DNA of 64,000 bases from Desulfovibrio piger (lineage in GTDB: Bacteria > Desulfobacterota > Desulfovibrionia > Desulfovibrionales > Desulfovibrionaceae). The notes beneath the pieces are model-generated. The model saw nothing but the letters and a program-made list of their open reading frames with translations, did not search any database and was not told the DNA's origin. Numbering within the stretch: the first letter of the stretch is position 1; each line of letters starts with the position of its first letter. Positions 38,233 through 45,979 of this stretch are shown here, one piece after another. The stretch lies in contig NZ_JABAFY010000006.1 of the NCBI RefSeq assembly GCF_012843875.1, forward strand, positions 1 through 64,000, written 5' to 3'. The translations under genes were made by a program, and so were the position numbers.

Positions 38233-39267
38233 ATGCTGGAAACCTTGCAAGTAATCTGGTTCATCCTGTGGGCGCTGCTCTGGGCCGTGTATTTCGTCCT
38301 GGACGGCTTCGACCTGGGCCTGGGCAGCCTGCTGCCCTTCATCGGCAGCAATGAGGAAGAACGCCGCATCATGTACAACGCTGCCGGTCCCTTCTGGGAC
38401 GGCAACGAAGTGTGGCTGATCTCCGCCGGTGGCGTGACCTTCGCGGCCTTCCCCAAGGTCTATGCCGTGATGTTCAGCGCCCTGTACGCTCCCCTGCTGA
38501 TCCTGCTGTTCGCCCTGATCTTCCGCGCCGTGTCCTTCGAGTTCCGCGGCAAGGTGGAAAGCGGCGTGTGGCGCGGCTTCTGGGATCTGGTCCACTTCCT
38601 GTCCAACCTGGTGCCCTCCCTGCTGCTGGGCGTGACCTTCGCCAACCTGTTCATGGGCATCCCCATCGACGGTGAAGGCGTGTTCCACGGCACGCTCATG
38701 GGCCTGGTCAACGGCTACGGCATCGCCGGCGCCATTTTCTTCCTGGTGATGTTCATGCTGCACGGTTCCCTGTGGCTGGCCATCAAGAGCCAGGGCGAAC
38801 TGCAGACCCGCGCCGTGGCCAGCGCCAACCTGCTCTGGCCCGTGATGCTCATCCTGCTGGTGGCCTTCCTGGTGCTGACCTTCTTCAACACCGACCTGTT
38901 CAGCAACTACTGGAGCAATCCGCTGCTGCTCCTGCTGCCCGTGGTGGCCTTGGCCGGTCTGCTGGGCGTGCGCTGCATGCTGCGCCGCGGCCAGCTGTGG
39001 AAGGCCTGGATGTGCAGCGCCGTGTACATCGTCGGTGTGACCTTCTTCGGCGTCATGGGCATGTTCCCGCGCATGCTCATCTCGTCCATCGATCCCACCG
39101 CCACCCTGACGGCCTTCAATGCCTCCTCGTCCGAGCTGACCCTTAAGATCATGCTGGGCGTGGCTCTGGTCATGGTGCCCATCGTACTGCTGTACCAGTT
39201 CTGGGTCTACCGCCTGTTCTCCCACAGCCTGAGCGCTGAAGACCTGAAGGACGAGCACGCTTACTAG
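38233..39267 (+). CDS. cydB: Cytochrome bd-type quinol oxidase subunit II
   Basis: Partner of CydA. The 344-residue membrane protein has about eight to nine helices and the opening WFILWALLWAVYFVLDGFDLG, followed by AGPFWDGNEVWLISAGGVTFAAFP, both hallmarks of CydB. The loop FEFRGKVESGVWRGFWD follows. The ribosome binding site AGGAGGACTAAGTC overlaps the cydA stop codon, which points to coupled translation. No cydX-like small subunit gene was found after it, but a short one could be missed. A strong terminator closes the two-gene operon. Confidence 0.95.
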   Translation: MLETLQVIWFILWALLWAVYFVLDGFDLGLGSLLPFIGSNEEERRIMYNAAGPFWDGNEVWLISAGGVTFAAFPKVYAVMFSALYAPLLILLFALIFRAVSFEFRGKVESGVWRGFWDLVHFLSNLVPSLLLGVTFANLFMGIPIDGEGVFHGTLMGLVNGYGIAGAIFFLVMFMLHGSLWLAIKSQGELQTRAVASANLLWPVMLILLVAFLVLTFFNTDLFSNYWSNPLLLLLPVVALAGLLGVRCMLRRGQLWKAWMCSAVYIVGVTFFGVMGMFPRMLISSIDPTATLTAFNASSSELTLKIMLGVALVMVPIVLLYQFWVYRLFSHSLSAEDLKDEHAY

Positions 39268-39292
39268 CAGCGACGATCCGTCCGCCTCATCG

Positions 39293-39332
39293 AGCCCGGC
39301 AGACAGGCATGCCCTGTCCGCCGGGCTTTTTT
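39293..39332 (+). terminator. Intrinsic terminator of cydAB
   Basis: AGCCCGGC and GCCGGGCT, with an inner GACAGG / CCTGTC pair, form a long stem followed by TTTTTTC, about 25 bases after the stop. Confidence 0.88.
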
Positions 39333-39547
39333 CGTGCCCTCTGCCGGGATAGGCGGGTAACGGGTCGCCTTCGCGGCCGGGGAGGCCGCCTGCCGTCATG
39401 TGGCAACGAAAGCGGGCTGTGCTGCAGAAGGGGCGGAAGACGGGCAGGAAAAGCGGAGGGCAAAGATGCCGCCTTGCCGTCAGGAGGATGGAAGATTTGC
39501 TTTTGGCCTGCTTATCCGGGAAGATGGCGGGGCAGAGCGGAGGCCGT

Positions 39548-39985
39548 ATGAAGACCAAGATAGATGCAACGGATGTGAGGATCGTCGAAGAACTCAGGAA
39601 GAACGCGCGCATCACCATGAAGGAACTGGGGGCGCGGGTCTTCCTTACCGGGCAGGCCGTCAGGAACAGGGTGGAACGGCTGGAGGACATGGGCATCCTT
39701 CAGCGCTACACCATCAACGTCAATTGCCCGGTCTTCGGCTACAAGGTCCATGCCGTCATCAGGGTGCAGCTCAGGCACGGCCCTGTGGAGGCCCTGAAGG
39801 CCTGCTGCCGCAAGGAAGGCAGACGCACCATCCACTGTTACCGCACCACAGGCGACAACCTCTATTTCCTCGACATGTATTTTCTGGACATGGAGGCCCT
39901 GGACGCCTTCCTGGCCGAGGTGGAACCGCTGGGCAGCTACGAGCTGCATGTGGTCCTTCGGGAAGCGGAAGATCTGGCGGAATGA
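39548..39985 (+). CDS. Lrp/AsnC-family transcriptional regulator
   Basis: A 145-residue DNA-binding protein. Residues about 5-55 form the AsnC-type winged helix (DATDVRIVEELRKNARITMK, then TGQAVRNRVERLEDMGIL). It is followed by the short linker QRYTINVNCPVFGY and a RAM-type ligand-binding domain (AVIRVQLRH to the C-terminus). Family members form octamers and respond to amino acids. Lys-Glu-Leu-Gly and Arg-Asn-Arg-Val-Glu-Arg-Leu are typical of the recognition helix. The start ATG follows GGAGGCCGT. No divergent partner gene is adjacent, so the target is not evident. It sits alone between cydAB and the MBL-fold gene. Confidence 0.88.
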   Translation: MKTKIDATDVRIVEELRKNARITMKELGARVFLTGQAVRNRVERLEDMGILQRYTINVNCPVFGYKVHAVIRVQLRHGPVEALKACCRKEGRRTIHCYRTTGDNLYFLDMYFLDMEALDAFLAEVEPLGSYELHVVLREAEDLAE

Positions 39986-40190
39986 AGGCCCCCGCCGGAG
40001 GGGGAAGAGGAAGGAAGGCGTTCTGCCTGGGGACCGGCGGGGACCTGATTCGGGGAGGGCACAGGGCAGGGGCGCCGGGCGGAGCCGTGGCCCTGCCGGA
40101 GCGCAGGCACCGTGGCGGGACGGATCCCTCCTGCCTGCCACGCTATGCGTCAGCCCGTCCGTCTGCGGGCCGTGCGGAGTTTTCCTGCCG

Positions 40191-40976
40191 TTAAAAATCG
40201 GCGCTCTGGCCGTCGTCGGGCATGAAGACGGCCTCCCGGATGCCGCGACGGCGCAGGGCCTGGTCCATGTCCTGCCGGGTCAGGGCCGCATGGGGCACGG
40301 TGTCCATATGGCTGACGATGATCCGCGCTTCCGGGCGGGCGGCGTGCAGGGCGGCCACGTCCGCGTCGTCCATGATCAGGCGGCCCTCGTCCAGCAGTTC
40401 GGCCGCGCAGGCATTGACCATGACCACATCGGGCCGGTAACGGCGCAGGCTTTCGGCCACACCGTCGAACCAGATGGTGTCACCGGCCACATAGAGCGTC
40501 TTTTCGTCAGGATGCCGGAAGACCACGCCGCAGGATGGCCCGCAGGGGATGATGGTGCCGTGGCGTCCGGGCGTCTTGCTGAGGCGGATGCCCGCAAAGA
40601 CGGTCTCCTCTCCCAGCACTTCCACCCGGGCGAAGCCGGAGCGCCGGAGCACGGCGGCATCCTCTTCGCTCTGCACGAACACGGGCACCGTCTTGTCCAG
40701 CGGCGCGCCCACGCTGCCGTCGGCGGCCATGTCGATATGGTCGGGATGCACATGGGTCACGATATAGGCATCCACACCGGCCAGGATGTCGGCCACCGGC
40801 ATGGGCAGGTCGCACAGGGGCAGGGGCAGGTCCAGCCGTTCGGGGCGGCAGCGGAACATGGGATAGTCGCGGAACGTCCCCATGCTGCCCCTGGGCGCCA
40901 GCCAGGGGTCGGTGAGGAAGGTCTTGCCGGCGTAGCGGATGCGGACCATGGCGTTGCGGATCTGCTGTATCTTCAT
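40191..40976 (-). CDS. Metallo-beta-lactamase-fold hydrolase (UlaG-like)
   Basis: A 261-residue protein of the metallo-beta-lactamase superfamily, with the metal motif HVHPDHID (His75, His77, Asp79, His80), later ligand regions LYVAGDTIWF and IIVSHMDTVPH, and an N-terminal RYAGKTFLTDPWL that resembles the UlaG/L-ascorbate-6-phosphate lactonase-like group. The group includes lactonases, phosphodiesterases and N-acyl ethanolamine phospholipase-like enzymes, so the substrate cannot be named. The start is the ATG after AGAGGTGACCCAG; the longer frame has no good site. The product appears cytosolic. It is oriented away from the hydrolase gene at 41339. Confidence 0.8.
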   Translation of the reverse strand: MKIQQIRNAMVRIRYAGKTFLTDPWLAPRGSMGTFRDYPMFRCRPERLDLPLPLCDLPMPVADILAGVDAYIVTHVHPDHIDMAADGSVGAPLDKTVPVFVQSEEDAAVLRRSGFARVEVLGEETVFAGIRLSKTPGRHGTIIPCGPSCGVVFRHPDEKTLYVAGDTIWFDGVAESLRRYRPDVVMVNACAAELLDEGRLIMDDADVAALHAARPEARIIVSHMDTVPHAALTRQDMDQALRRRGIREAVFMPDDGQSADF

Positions 40977-41338
40977 CTGGGTCACCTCTCTGGGATGTTG
41001 TTGCGGAGTCCCGGTATCCGGAGGGAAAGGTATCAGGGGCGCCGGGGCCGGGCCAGAAGCCGGGCCAAGAAATGCGTGCCGTTTTCTTGAAAAAATCAAG
41101 TGGCGCGGCGCGAACGCCACGAGGTGCACGTTTGATGGGCTTCCCTTTCTTGCAATGCACTGCTGGGGCCTTCCGTGCCGGAGCGGTGTGCCCAGGCGGG
41201 ACATATGTCGGCTTATCCATGCATTATTTCTATGGTGAAGCATTCGATATAGGTATTTGTCATGGATAGAAGCTGCGGCTACACAGAAAAGAACGCCTGC
41301 AGGCACGTTCCTGCCGGACAACTTCAAGCCGGAGCGAC
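40977..41338. other. Divergent intergenic region between the MBL-fold and hydrolase genes
   Basis: About 360 bases without a gene. An A+T-rich island at 41215-41270 is the probable promoter zone of the hydrolase gene, and a small palindrome CTTGA-AAAAA-TCAAG lies at 41086-41100. No clear -35/-10 pair could be assigned. Confidence 0.4.
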
Positions 41339-42421
41339 ATGATGAGCATGTGCAAAACACTGGCGGCGACGATCCTGGCAGGCACGATGCTGTTTGCCGG
41401 ATCTGCGGCCGCAGCGGACAAGGCCCCCTCTGGCACGGCTTCTTCCAAGGATGGTAAGGCTATGGAACTGGTACAGGAATGGGACAAGGTCTTTCCCAGG
41501 AGCGACAAAGTGGAACACCGCAAGGTGACCTTCCGCACCCGTTACGGCACTGTCCTGGCGGGCGATCTGTACGTGCCCCGGGATGCCAGGGGCAAGCTGG
41601 CGGCCCTGGCCGTGAGCGGCCCCTTTGGCGCGGTGAAGGAACAGGCGTCCGGGCTCTATGCCCAGACCATGGCCGAACGCGGCTTCCTGACGCTGGCCTT
41701 CGACCCCTCCTATACGGGCGAGAGCAGCGGCGAGCCGCGTCATGTGGCCTCGCCGGACATCAATACCGAAGACTTCAGCGCCGCGGTGGACTTCCTCACC
41801 ACGCTGGACGCGGTGGATGCGGAGCGCATCGGCATCATCGGCATCTGCGGTTTTGGCGGCATGGGCCTGAACGCCGCCGCCATGGATACCCGCATCAAGG
41901 CCACCGTGGCCGTCACCATGTACGACATGAGCCGCGTCACGGCCAACGGCTATTTTGACGCCATGGATGCCGAGGCCCGCTACGCGCTGCGCCAGCAGTT
42001 GAACGCACAGCGCACCCGGGACGCACGTTCCGGCAGCATCGCACCGTCCGCCGCAGGCCTGCCCGAGGCCCTGACGGGCGACGAGCCGCAGTTCGTCAAG
42101 GATTACTTCGGCTATTACAAGACCAGGCGCGGCTTCCATCCCCGTTCCATCAACTCCAATGGTGCCTGGAACGCCACCTCGGCCCTGTCCTTCCTGAACA
42201 TGCCGTTGCTGGCCTATGCGGGCGAGATCCGCAGCGCGGTCCTGCTGGTCCACGGGGAAAAGGCCCATTCCCGCTACTTCAGCGAGGATGCCTTCAAGAA
42301 GCTCAGCGGTAACAACAAGGAACTGATGATCGTGCCCCGGGCCTCGCATACGGACCTGTACGACCGGGTGGACATCATCCCCTTCGACAGGATCGAGGCG
42401 TTTTTCAACGCCAACCTCTGA
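41339..42421 (+). CDS. Secreted alpha/beta hydrolase with cysteine at the nucleophile elbow
   Basis: A 360-residue protein with a Sec signal peptide (about residues 1-26, AGTMLFAGSAAAAD). The alpha/beta-hydrolase fold is shown by VSGPFGAVKEQASG, FLTLAFDPSYTGES, the elbow IGICGFGGMG with Cys in place of Ser, LLVHGEKAHSRYF and the catalytic-His region PRASHTDLYDR. This Cys pattern is shared with the dienelactone-hydrolase-like and YcjY-like groups, so it is a family trait rather than a defect. The substrate is unknown. The ATG is 5 bases after GGAGC. A strong hairpin with a T-run follows the stop. In this bacterium the enzyme is predicted to be periplasmic or exported. Confidence 0.8.
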   Translation: MMSMCKTLAATILAGTMLFAGSAAAADKAPSGTASSKDGKAMELVQEWDKVFPRSDKVEHRKVTFRTRYGTVLAGDLYVPRDARGKLAALAVSGPFGAVKEQASGLYAQTMAERGFLTLAFDPSYTGESSGEPRHVASPDINTEDFSAAVDFLTTLDAVDAERIGIIGICGFGGMGLNAAAMDTRIKATVAVTMYDMSRVTANGYFDAMDAEARYALRQQLNAQRTRDARSGSIAPSAAGLPEALTGDEPQFVKDYFGYYKTRRGFHPRSINSNGAWNATSALSFLNMPLLAYAGEIRSAVLLVHGEKAHSRYFSEDAFKKLSGNNKELMIVPRASHTDLYDRVDIIPFDRIEAFFNANL

Positions 42422-42919
42422 TACCTCTCTCCCTTCCTTGTTGTATGATGCGGAGCCCCGCTGCCGGGGCTTCGCTTTTTTTGTCCCTGCCGGCGGACGC
42501 TGGCCCCGCAGCACGACCCTCCGGCCGGGATGGGCCAGATCGCCGGGCCGTCGCCGGTACGGCTGTCCGCCGGGGCGTCTTGCCGGACCATGCGCTCCGG
42601 TTTCGCCAGGGCCGCCGGGAGGCGGACAGATTGAAAAGTCCAAGCCCCTGGGGGATAATGGCATATGGCTTCCCCTCATCTCGGCCGGGGAGGGCATGGA
42701 CTTTTGCTTCCCCTCCGGCAGGGCAAGGCGCTCTGCCCGGAGGCGTATGGTGCGCGGGTCTGCCCCGCTGCCATGCCGCGGTTGCTCTCTGGCACTCTTT
42801 TTGCTGATTCATTGGTATAGCCTGTCCGTTGCCAACGCTGTCGGCAGTACCGCCAACATCAGGAACAGGCCGAAAATATCCCCTGAACTTCTTTAGACCT
42901 CTGCACGGAAGGAGGCATC
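42422..42919. other. Intergenic region upstream of the effector/chaperone genes
   Basis: About 500 bases. It starts with the terminator of the hydrolase gene (42450-42482). The middle is G+C-rich with open frames on both strands but no recognisable product. The last 140 bases become more A+T-rich (around TGATTCATTGGTATAGCC) and may hold the promoter of the two-gene unit that follows. No confident promoter boxes. Confidence 0.45.
42450..42482 (+). terminator. Intrinsic terminator of the hydrolase gene
   Basis: GCGGAGCCCCG and CGGGGCTTCGC (with a mismatch) form a hairpin with a short loop, followed by seven T residues, about 28 bases after the stop. Confidence 0.8.
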
Positions 42920-43375
42920 ATGATAAGCCGCGAGACCGCCAACACGCTTCTGGAAGAATTTTCCCGCCAGCAGGAGATCGAGCCTTTGCAGCTCGATGAC
43001 GCCAATTACTGCGCCCTGGCTTCGGCCGACGACCATGTGGTGCATCTGCGTTTCGATGAAGGGCAGGGCACGTTCATCGCCTTCGGCAGCATAGGTACGC
43101 TTTCCGAGGATGAGGAAGTGGCCCTGCGGGAACTGCGGGCCCTGCTCACCGCCAACCTCATGTGGCAGGATACCCAGGGCGCCACCATCACCCTGGCCCC
43201 GGAGAGCGACACCGTGCTGTTGCAGCAGATGTGGCTGCCCGAACAGGCCACGGCGGACAAACTGGATGCCTTCCTGCAATCCTTCGCCCTGTCGCTGGAC
43301 TTCTGGACGCAGCGCTGCGCGACCCTGGGCGACACCGTGATGGAGAGCGAGCAGCCCTTTTATGTGAAGGTCTAG
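42920..43375 (+). CDS. Type III secretion chaperone-like protein (CesT/SigE-type)
   Basis: A small acidic protein of 151 residues with the alternating helix/strand layout of class I type III secretion chaperones: helix SRETANTLLEEFSRQQEI, strands LDDANYCALASADDHVVHLRF and GTFIAFGSIGTL, helix DEEVALRELRALLTANLMW, strands ATITLAPESDTVLLQQMW and a final helix LDAFLQSFALSLDFWTQRC. The pattern of a helix, then strands with an L-x-L-F-like turn, then the helix that ends in LL-x-x-N-L matches the CesT family. The location also fits: it is 10 bases upstream of the effector-like gene, as chaperones usually are (for example sigE next to sopB). The ATG follows AAGGAGGCATC. Family assignment is from pattern recognition and should be confirmed by a profile search. 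Confidence 0.72.
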   Translation: MISRETANTLLEEFSRQQEIEPLQLDDANYCALASADDHVVHLRFDEGQGTFIAFGSIGTLSEDEEVALRELRALLTANLMWQDTQGATITLAPESDTVLLQQMWLPEQATADKLDAFLQSFALSLDFWTQRCATLGDTVMESEQPFYVKV

Positions 43376-43385
43376 GAGGGGAGCC

Positions 43386-45635
43386 ATGCCTATCGATTCC
43401 ATAGCCGGCCTGCGCCACCTGAGTCAGGCCCAGGGCAGTTTCGTCCGCCTCGACCAGAGCACGGACAAGCTCCAGACGACGACCGCCAAGGCCCGTTTCT
43501 GGCAGTTGTCGCAACGCAGCCAGGAAAAGGCCGGGAACAGGGCCGCGGCCGAGCGCGTGCGCGACAGCGTCTGCGCCTACTGCGGCAAGGCCGAGGGCAC
43601 ACGTTTGTTCAACCAGTACATCGGCAAGAAGTCCCTGGAGGGCAAGGCCTTCACCGGCGGTAACCTGTCCAGGCTCCTGGATGCAGCGGCGGAGCGCAAC
43701 CTGGCCTGCCTGGGGCGCGGCATGGTGGCCACGGGGCGACGGGCCCTCCGGCCGGAGCTTATGGCGGAGCTGGGCCGGGCCGGTGTGGATCCCGACTATT
43801 TCGTCAGCCTGGTGAGCCAGGGCGTGCGTCTGGTGGGGAACGATTTCTGGGGGCAGCAGTCCGTTGCCGAGGGCGAGCGGGAGCTTGCCGCGGTCTCCTG
43901 GGCGGTGGACGCCATGCGCAGGGATCTGGACACCTTCCAGGCGGGGCTGCCCGCAGGCGCGGAGGGCGTGGCCGGGGTGCTCCATTGTCTGGAAGGGCTC
44001 AAGGCACAGCTGGATACCAAGCGGGACATCATGGCCGCCCAGAAGGAGCAGAGCCCCTTCACGGCCGGGAACGTGCGTCTTGCCTTTCAGCAGACCTATG
44101 CCGCCTACGAACGGGTCATAGGGGAGCATGTGCGCCGGACGGGTGTGGAGCTGGGGACCCTGGATCCCGCTTCGGACAAGGGCATGCGCCTTGCGGAACG
44201 GGCCCGGGATCTCAGCAGGCTGATGGCGGCCATGCAGGACAAGATGACCGATCCGCCCGAGCTGCGTGGCCTGGCCGACGGGGAACGCGTCCCCGATGCG
44301 GTGATGAAGTCCTTCAATGAGCTCCCCGGAGAGCTGGGCAAGGAACTGCACCGGCTGCTGCCCGGCCTGTCGGCGGGGAAGCTGGCCAGGGAGATCAAGG
44401 AGGCCCATATCCAGGTGCTCAACGAACAGGGCTGGGGCGTCATCCGGCGCGATCTGCAATATCTGGGACGCGGGGGCGCTGGAGTGACGGCCACGTCCAC
44501 CATCACGCCCGCCTGCCATATCGGTGCGGGCGCACAGCCCGGCCCCATCGGCCGGAGCATGGCCCGGCACGGCATCAATGGCGTCTCCTGCGAGGACAGG
44601 GGCCAGCCCAACCATGCCCTGAACCTGGCCCGCACGGAGATCGCCGTGGGCGGCAACACTTTGTTCCGGGGCCTCCGGCACGGTATCAACAGCGCCTATT
44701 CCATCAAGAATCCCGCGGCCAGAAGGGCGGCCAACGCCACCCGCGCCACGGAGATCTTCACGGCGGCCCTGCAAAGCTCCCCGAAGCTGGCGGACGTCCA
44801 GCGCAGGCTGGCGGTGAACCCCGATGCCGTCATCGACCTGCCTTTGCTTTCCACCAGTCTGGTCACGCCCGATGTGCCGCGCGAGATCTTCGGCACGTCG
44901 GAAAAGACCTATCTGGCCGAGCAATGCGCTTCGTGGAAGGATGCCTGCGGGCCTGACGGCACCTGCACGGTGAACGTGGTCCTGCCTGACGGGCAGGAAA
45001 GGGCGGTCAAGGTCAGGCCGCAGGTGCTCACCTTCAATTTCGGCGTGAACACCGGTGCGCAGGGCGGGCTCCAGGGCCTGATCGGCGGCTGGGGCACGTC
45101 CGACCGGTACAACAGGGAAGCCATGGCCCAGCTTTTCGGGGACGACATGCTCGGCGGGATGGTGGAGACCTATCTTGCGCGGTCGGACATCTCCGCCAGG
45201 GACAGGCAGAACATACAGGCCCTGCGCTACGAGATCCACGCCCTCTGGGCCGCCGGAGGCTACAGGATGAGCGGGGCCGACCCCTATCGCCTGCCTGCGC
45301 GTCTGGCTATGCTGGGGCACATCATGGGCATGATGCCGCTGTTCAACTGCAAGAGCGGCAAGGACCGCACCGGGCAGATGGACGTGGCCTGCAAGACCCT
45401 GGCCCTGCAGATGCACGAGAACGGCGGCCTGCTGCCGCCCTTCAATGCCCCGCGCAGCTCCATGGACCAGCAGATCTTCCAGCAGGTGGCCCTCAACGGC
45501 GGCAATCTGGAGATGCAGCGTCTGAACACCGGTCTGGCGGGCTTCAAGACCAAGGGCGTGGCCGGTCTCGATGCCCTGTTCACGGACGAGGCCAGGGAGA
45601 TCCACCGGGGCCTCAGCAGCTATGTGAAGGCATAA
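43386..45635 (+). CDS. SopB/IpgD-family phosphoinositide phosphatase, candidate type III effector
   Basis: A 749-residue protein whose C-terminal half carries the SopB/SigD/IpgD signature. The first conserved motif is TFNFGVN (Phe550-Asn555). The catalytic loop is NCKSGKDRTGQMDVACK, with nucleophile Cys655 and Arg661 in the C-x5-R phosphate-binding arrangement, as in Salmonella SopB and Shigella IpgD. Those effectors dephosphorylate host phosphoinositides after delivery by type III secretion. Length is greater than SopB (561) and IpgD (538), mainly through a helical N-terminal part (about residues 1-370) that I cannot assign. No Sec signal peptide or transmembrane segment is present, as expected for a type III substrate. 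The ATG follows GGAGGGGAGCC, 10 bases after the chaperone gene. No secretion apparatus genes lie in this window. The phosphatase family call is strong; secretion and host target are inference. Confidence 0.85.
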   Translation: MPIDSIAGLRHLSQAQGSFVRLDQSTDKLQTTTAKARFWQLSQRSQEKAGNRAAAERVRDSVCAYCGKAEGTRLFNQYIGKKSLEGKAFTGGNLSRLLDAAAERNLACLGRGMVATGRRALRPELMAELGRAGVDPDYFVSLVSQGVRLVGNDFWGQQSVAEGERELAAVSWAVDAMRRDLDTFQAGLPAGAEGVAGVLHCLEGLKAQLDTKRDIMAAQKEQSPFTAGNVRLAFQQTYAAYERVIGEHVRRTGVELGTLDPASDKGMRLAERARDLSRLMAAMQDKMTDPPELRGLADGERVPDAVMKSFNELPGELGKELHRLLPGLSAGKLAREIKEAHIQVLNEQGWGVIRRDLQYLGRGGAGVTATSTITPACHIGAGAQPGPIGRSMARHGINGVSCEDRGQPNHALNLARTEIAVGGNTLFRGLRHGINSAYSIKNPAARRAANATRATEIFTAALQSSPKLADVQRRLAVNPDAVIDLPLLSTSLVTPDVPREIFGTSEKTYLAEQCASWKDACGPDGTCTVNVVLPDGQERAVKVRPQVLTFNFGVNTGAQGGLQGLIGGWGTSDRYNREAMAQLFGDDMLGGMVETYLARSDISARDRQNIQALRYEIHALWAAGGYRMSGADPYRLPARLAMLGHIMGMMPLFNCKSGKDRTGQMDVACKTLALQMHENGGLLPPFNAPRSSMDQQIFQQVALNGGNLEMQRLNTGLAGFKTKGVAGLDALFTDEAREIHRGLSSYVKA

Positions 45636-45812
45636 GGCGTCAGCACGGACAGGCGGTCTTCTCCACGCATCCCTTCTTTTCAAACCTTATCCAGGGGCGG
45701 GCCTCGGCCTGCCCCTGTCGTTAGTTGTCTGTCTGAAGGACACCTGATCCATGGGGAGGCGTCCTCCCCAGACCTGCAGGATGCTCTTGTCTCTTTTCCC
45801 AATCCGTATGAG

Positions 45813-45935
<123 letters not shown>

Positions 45936-45979
45936 ATCCCGGAAGGCTGCCAGCCGTACCGGGCCTCTTTTTTTATCCG

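Noticed and set aside
41339..42421. Cysteine in place of serine in the hydrolase elbow as a sign of inactivation
   Set aside because: The same G-x-C-G pattern is normal in dienelactone-hydrolase-like groups, and the other catalytic regions are kept.
42438..42896. Possible third gene upstream of the chaperone
   Set aside because: It starts inside the terminator hairpin of the hydrolase gene, has biased composition and no ribosome binding site or motif.
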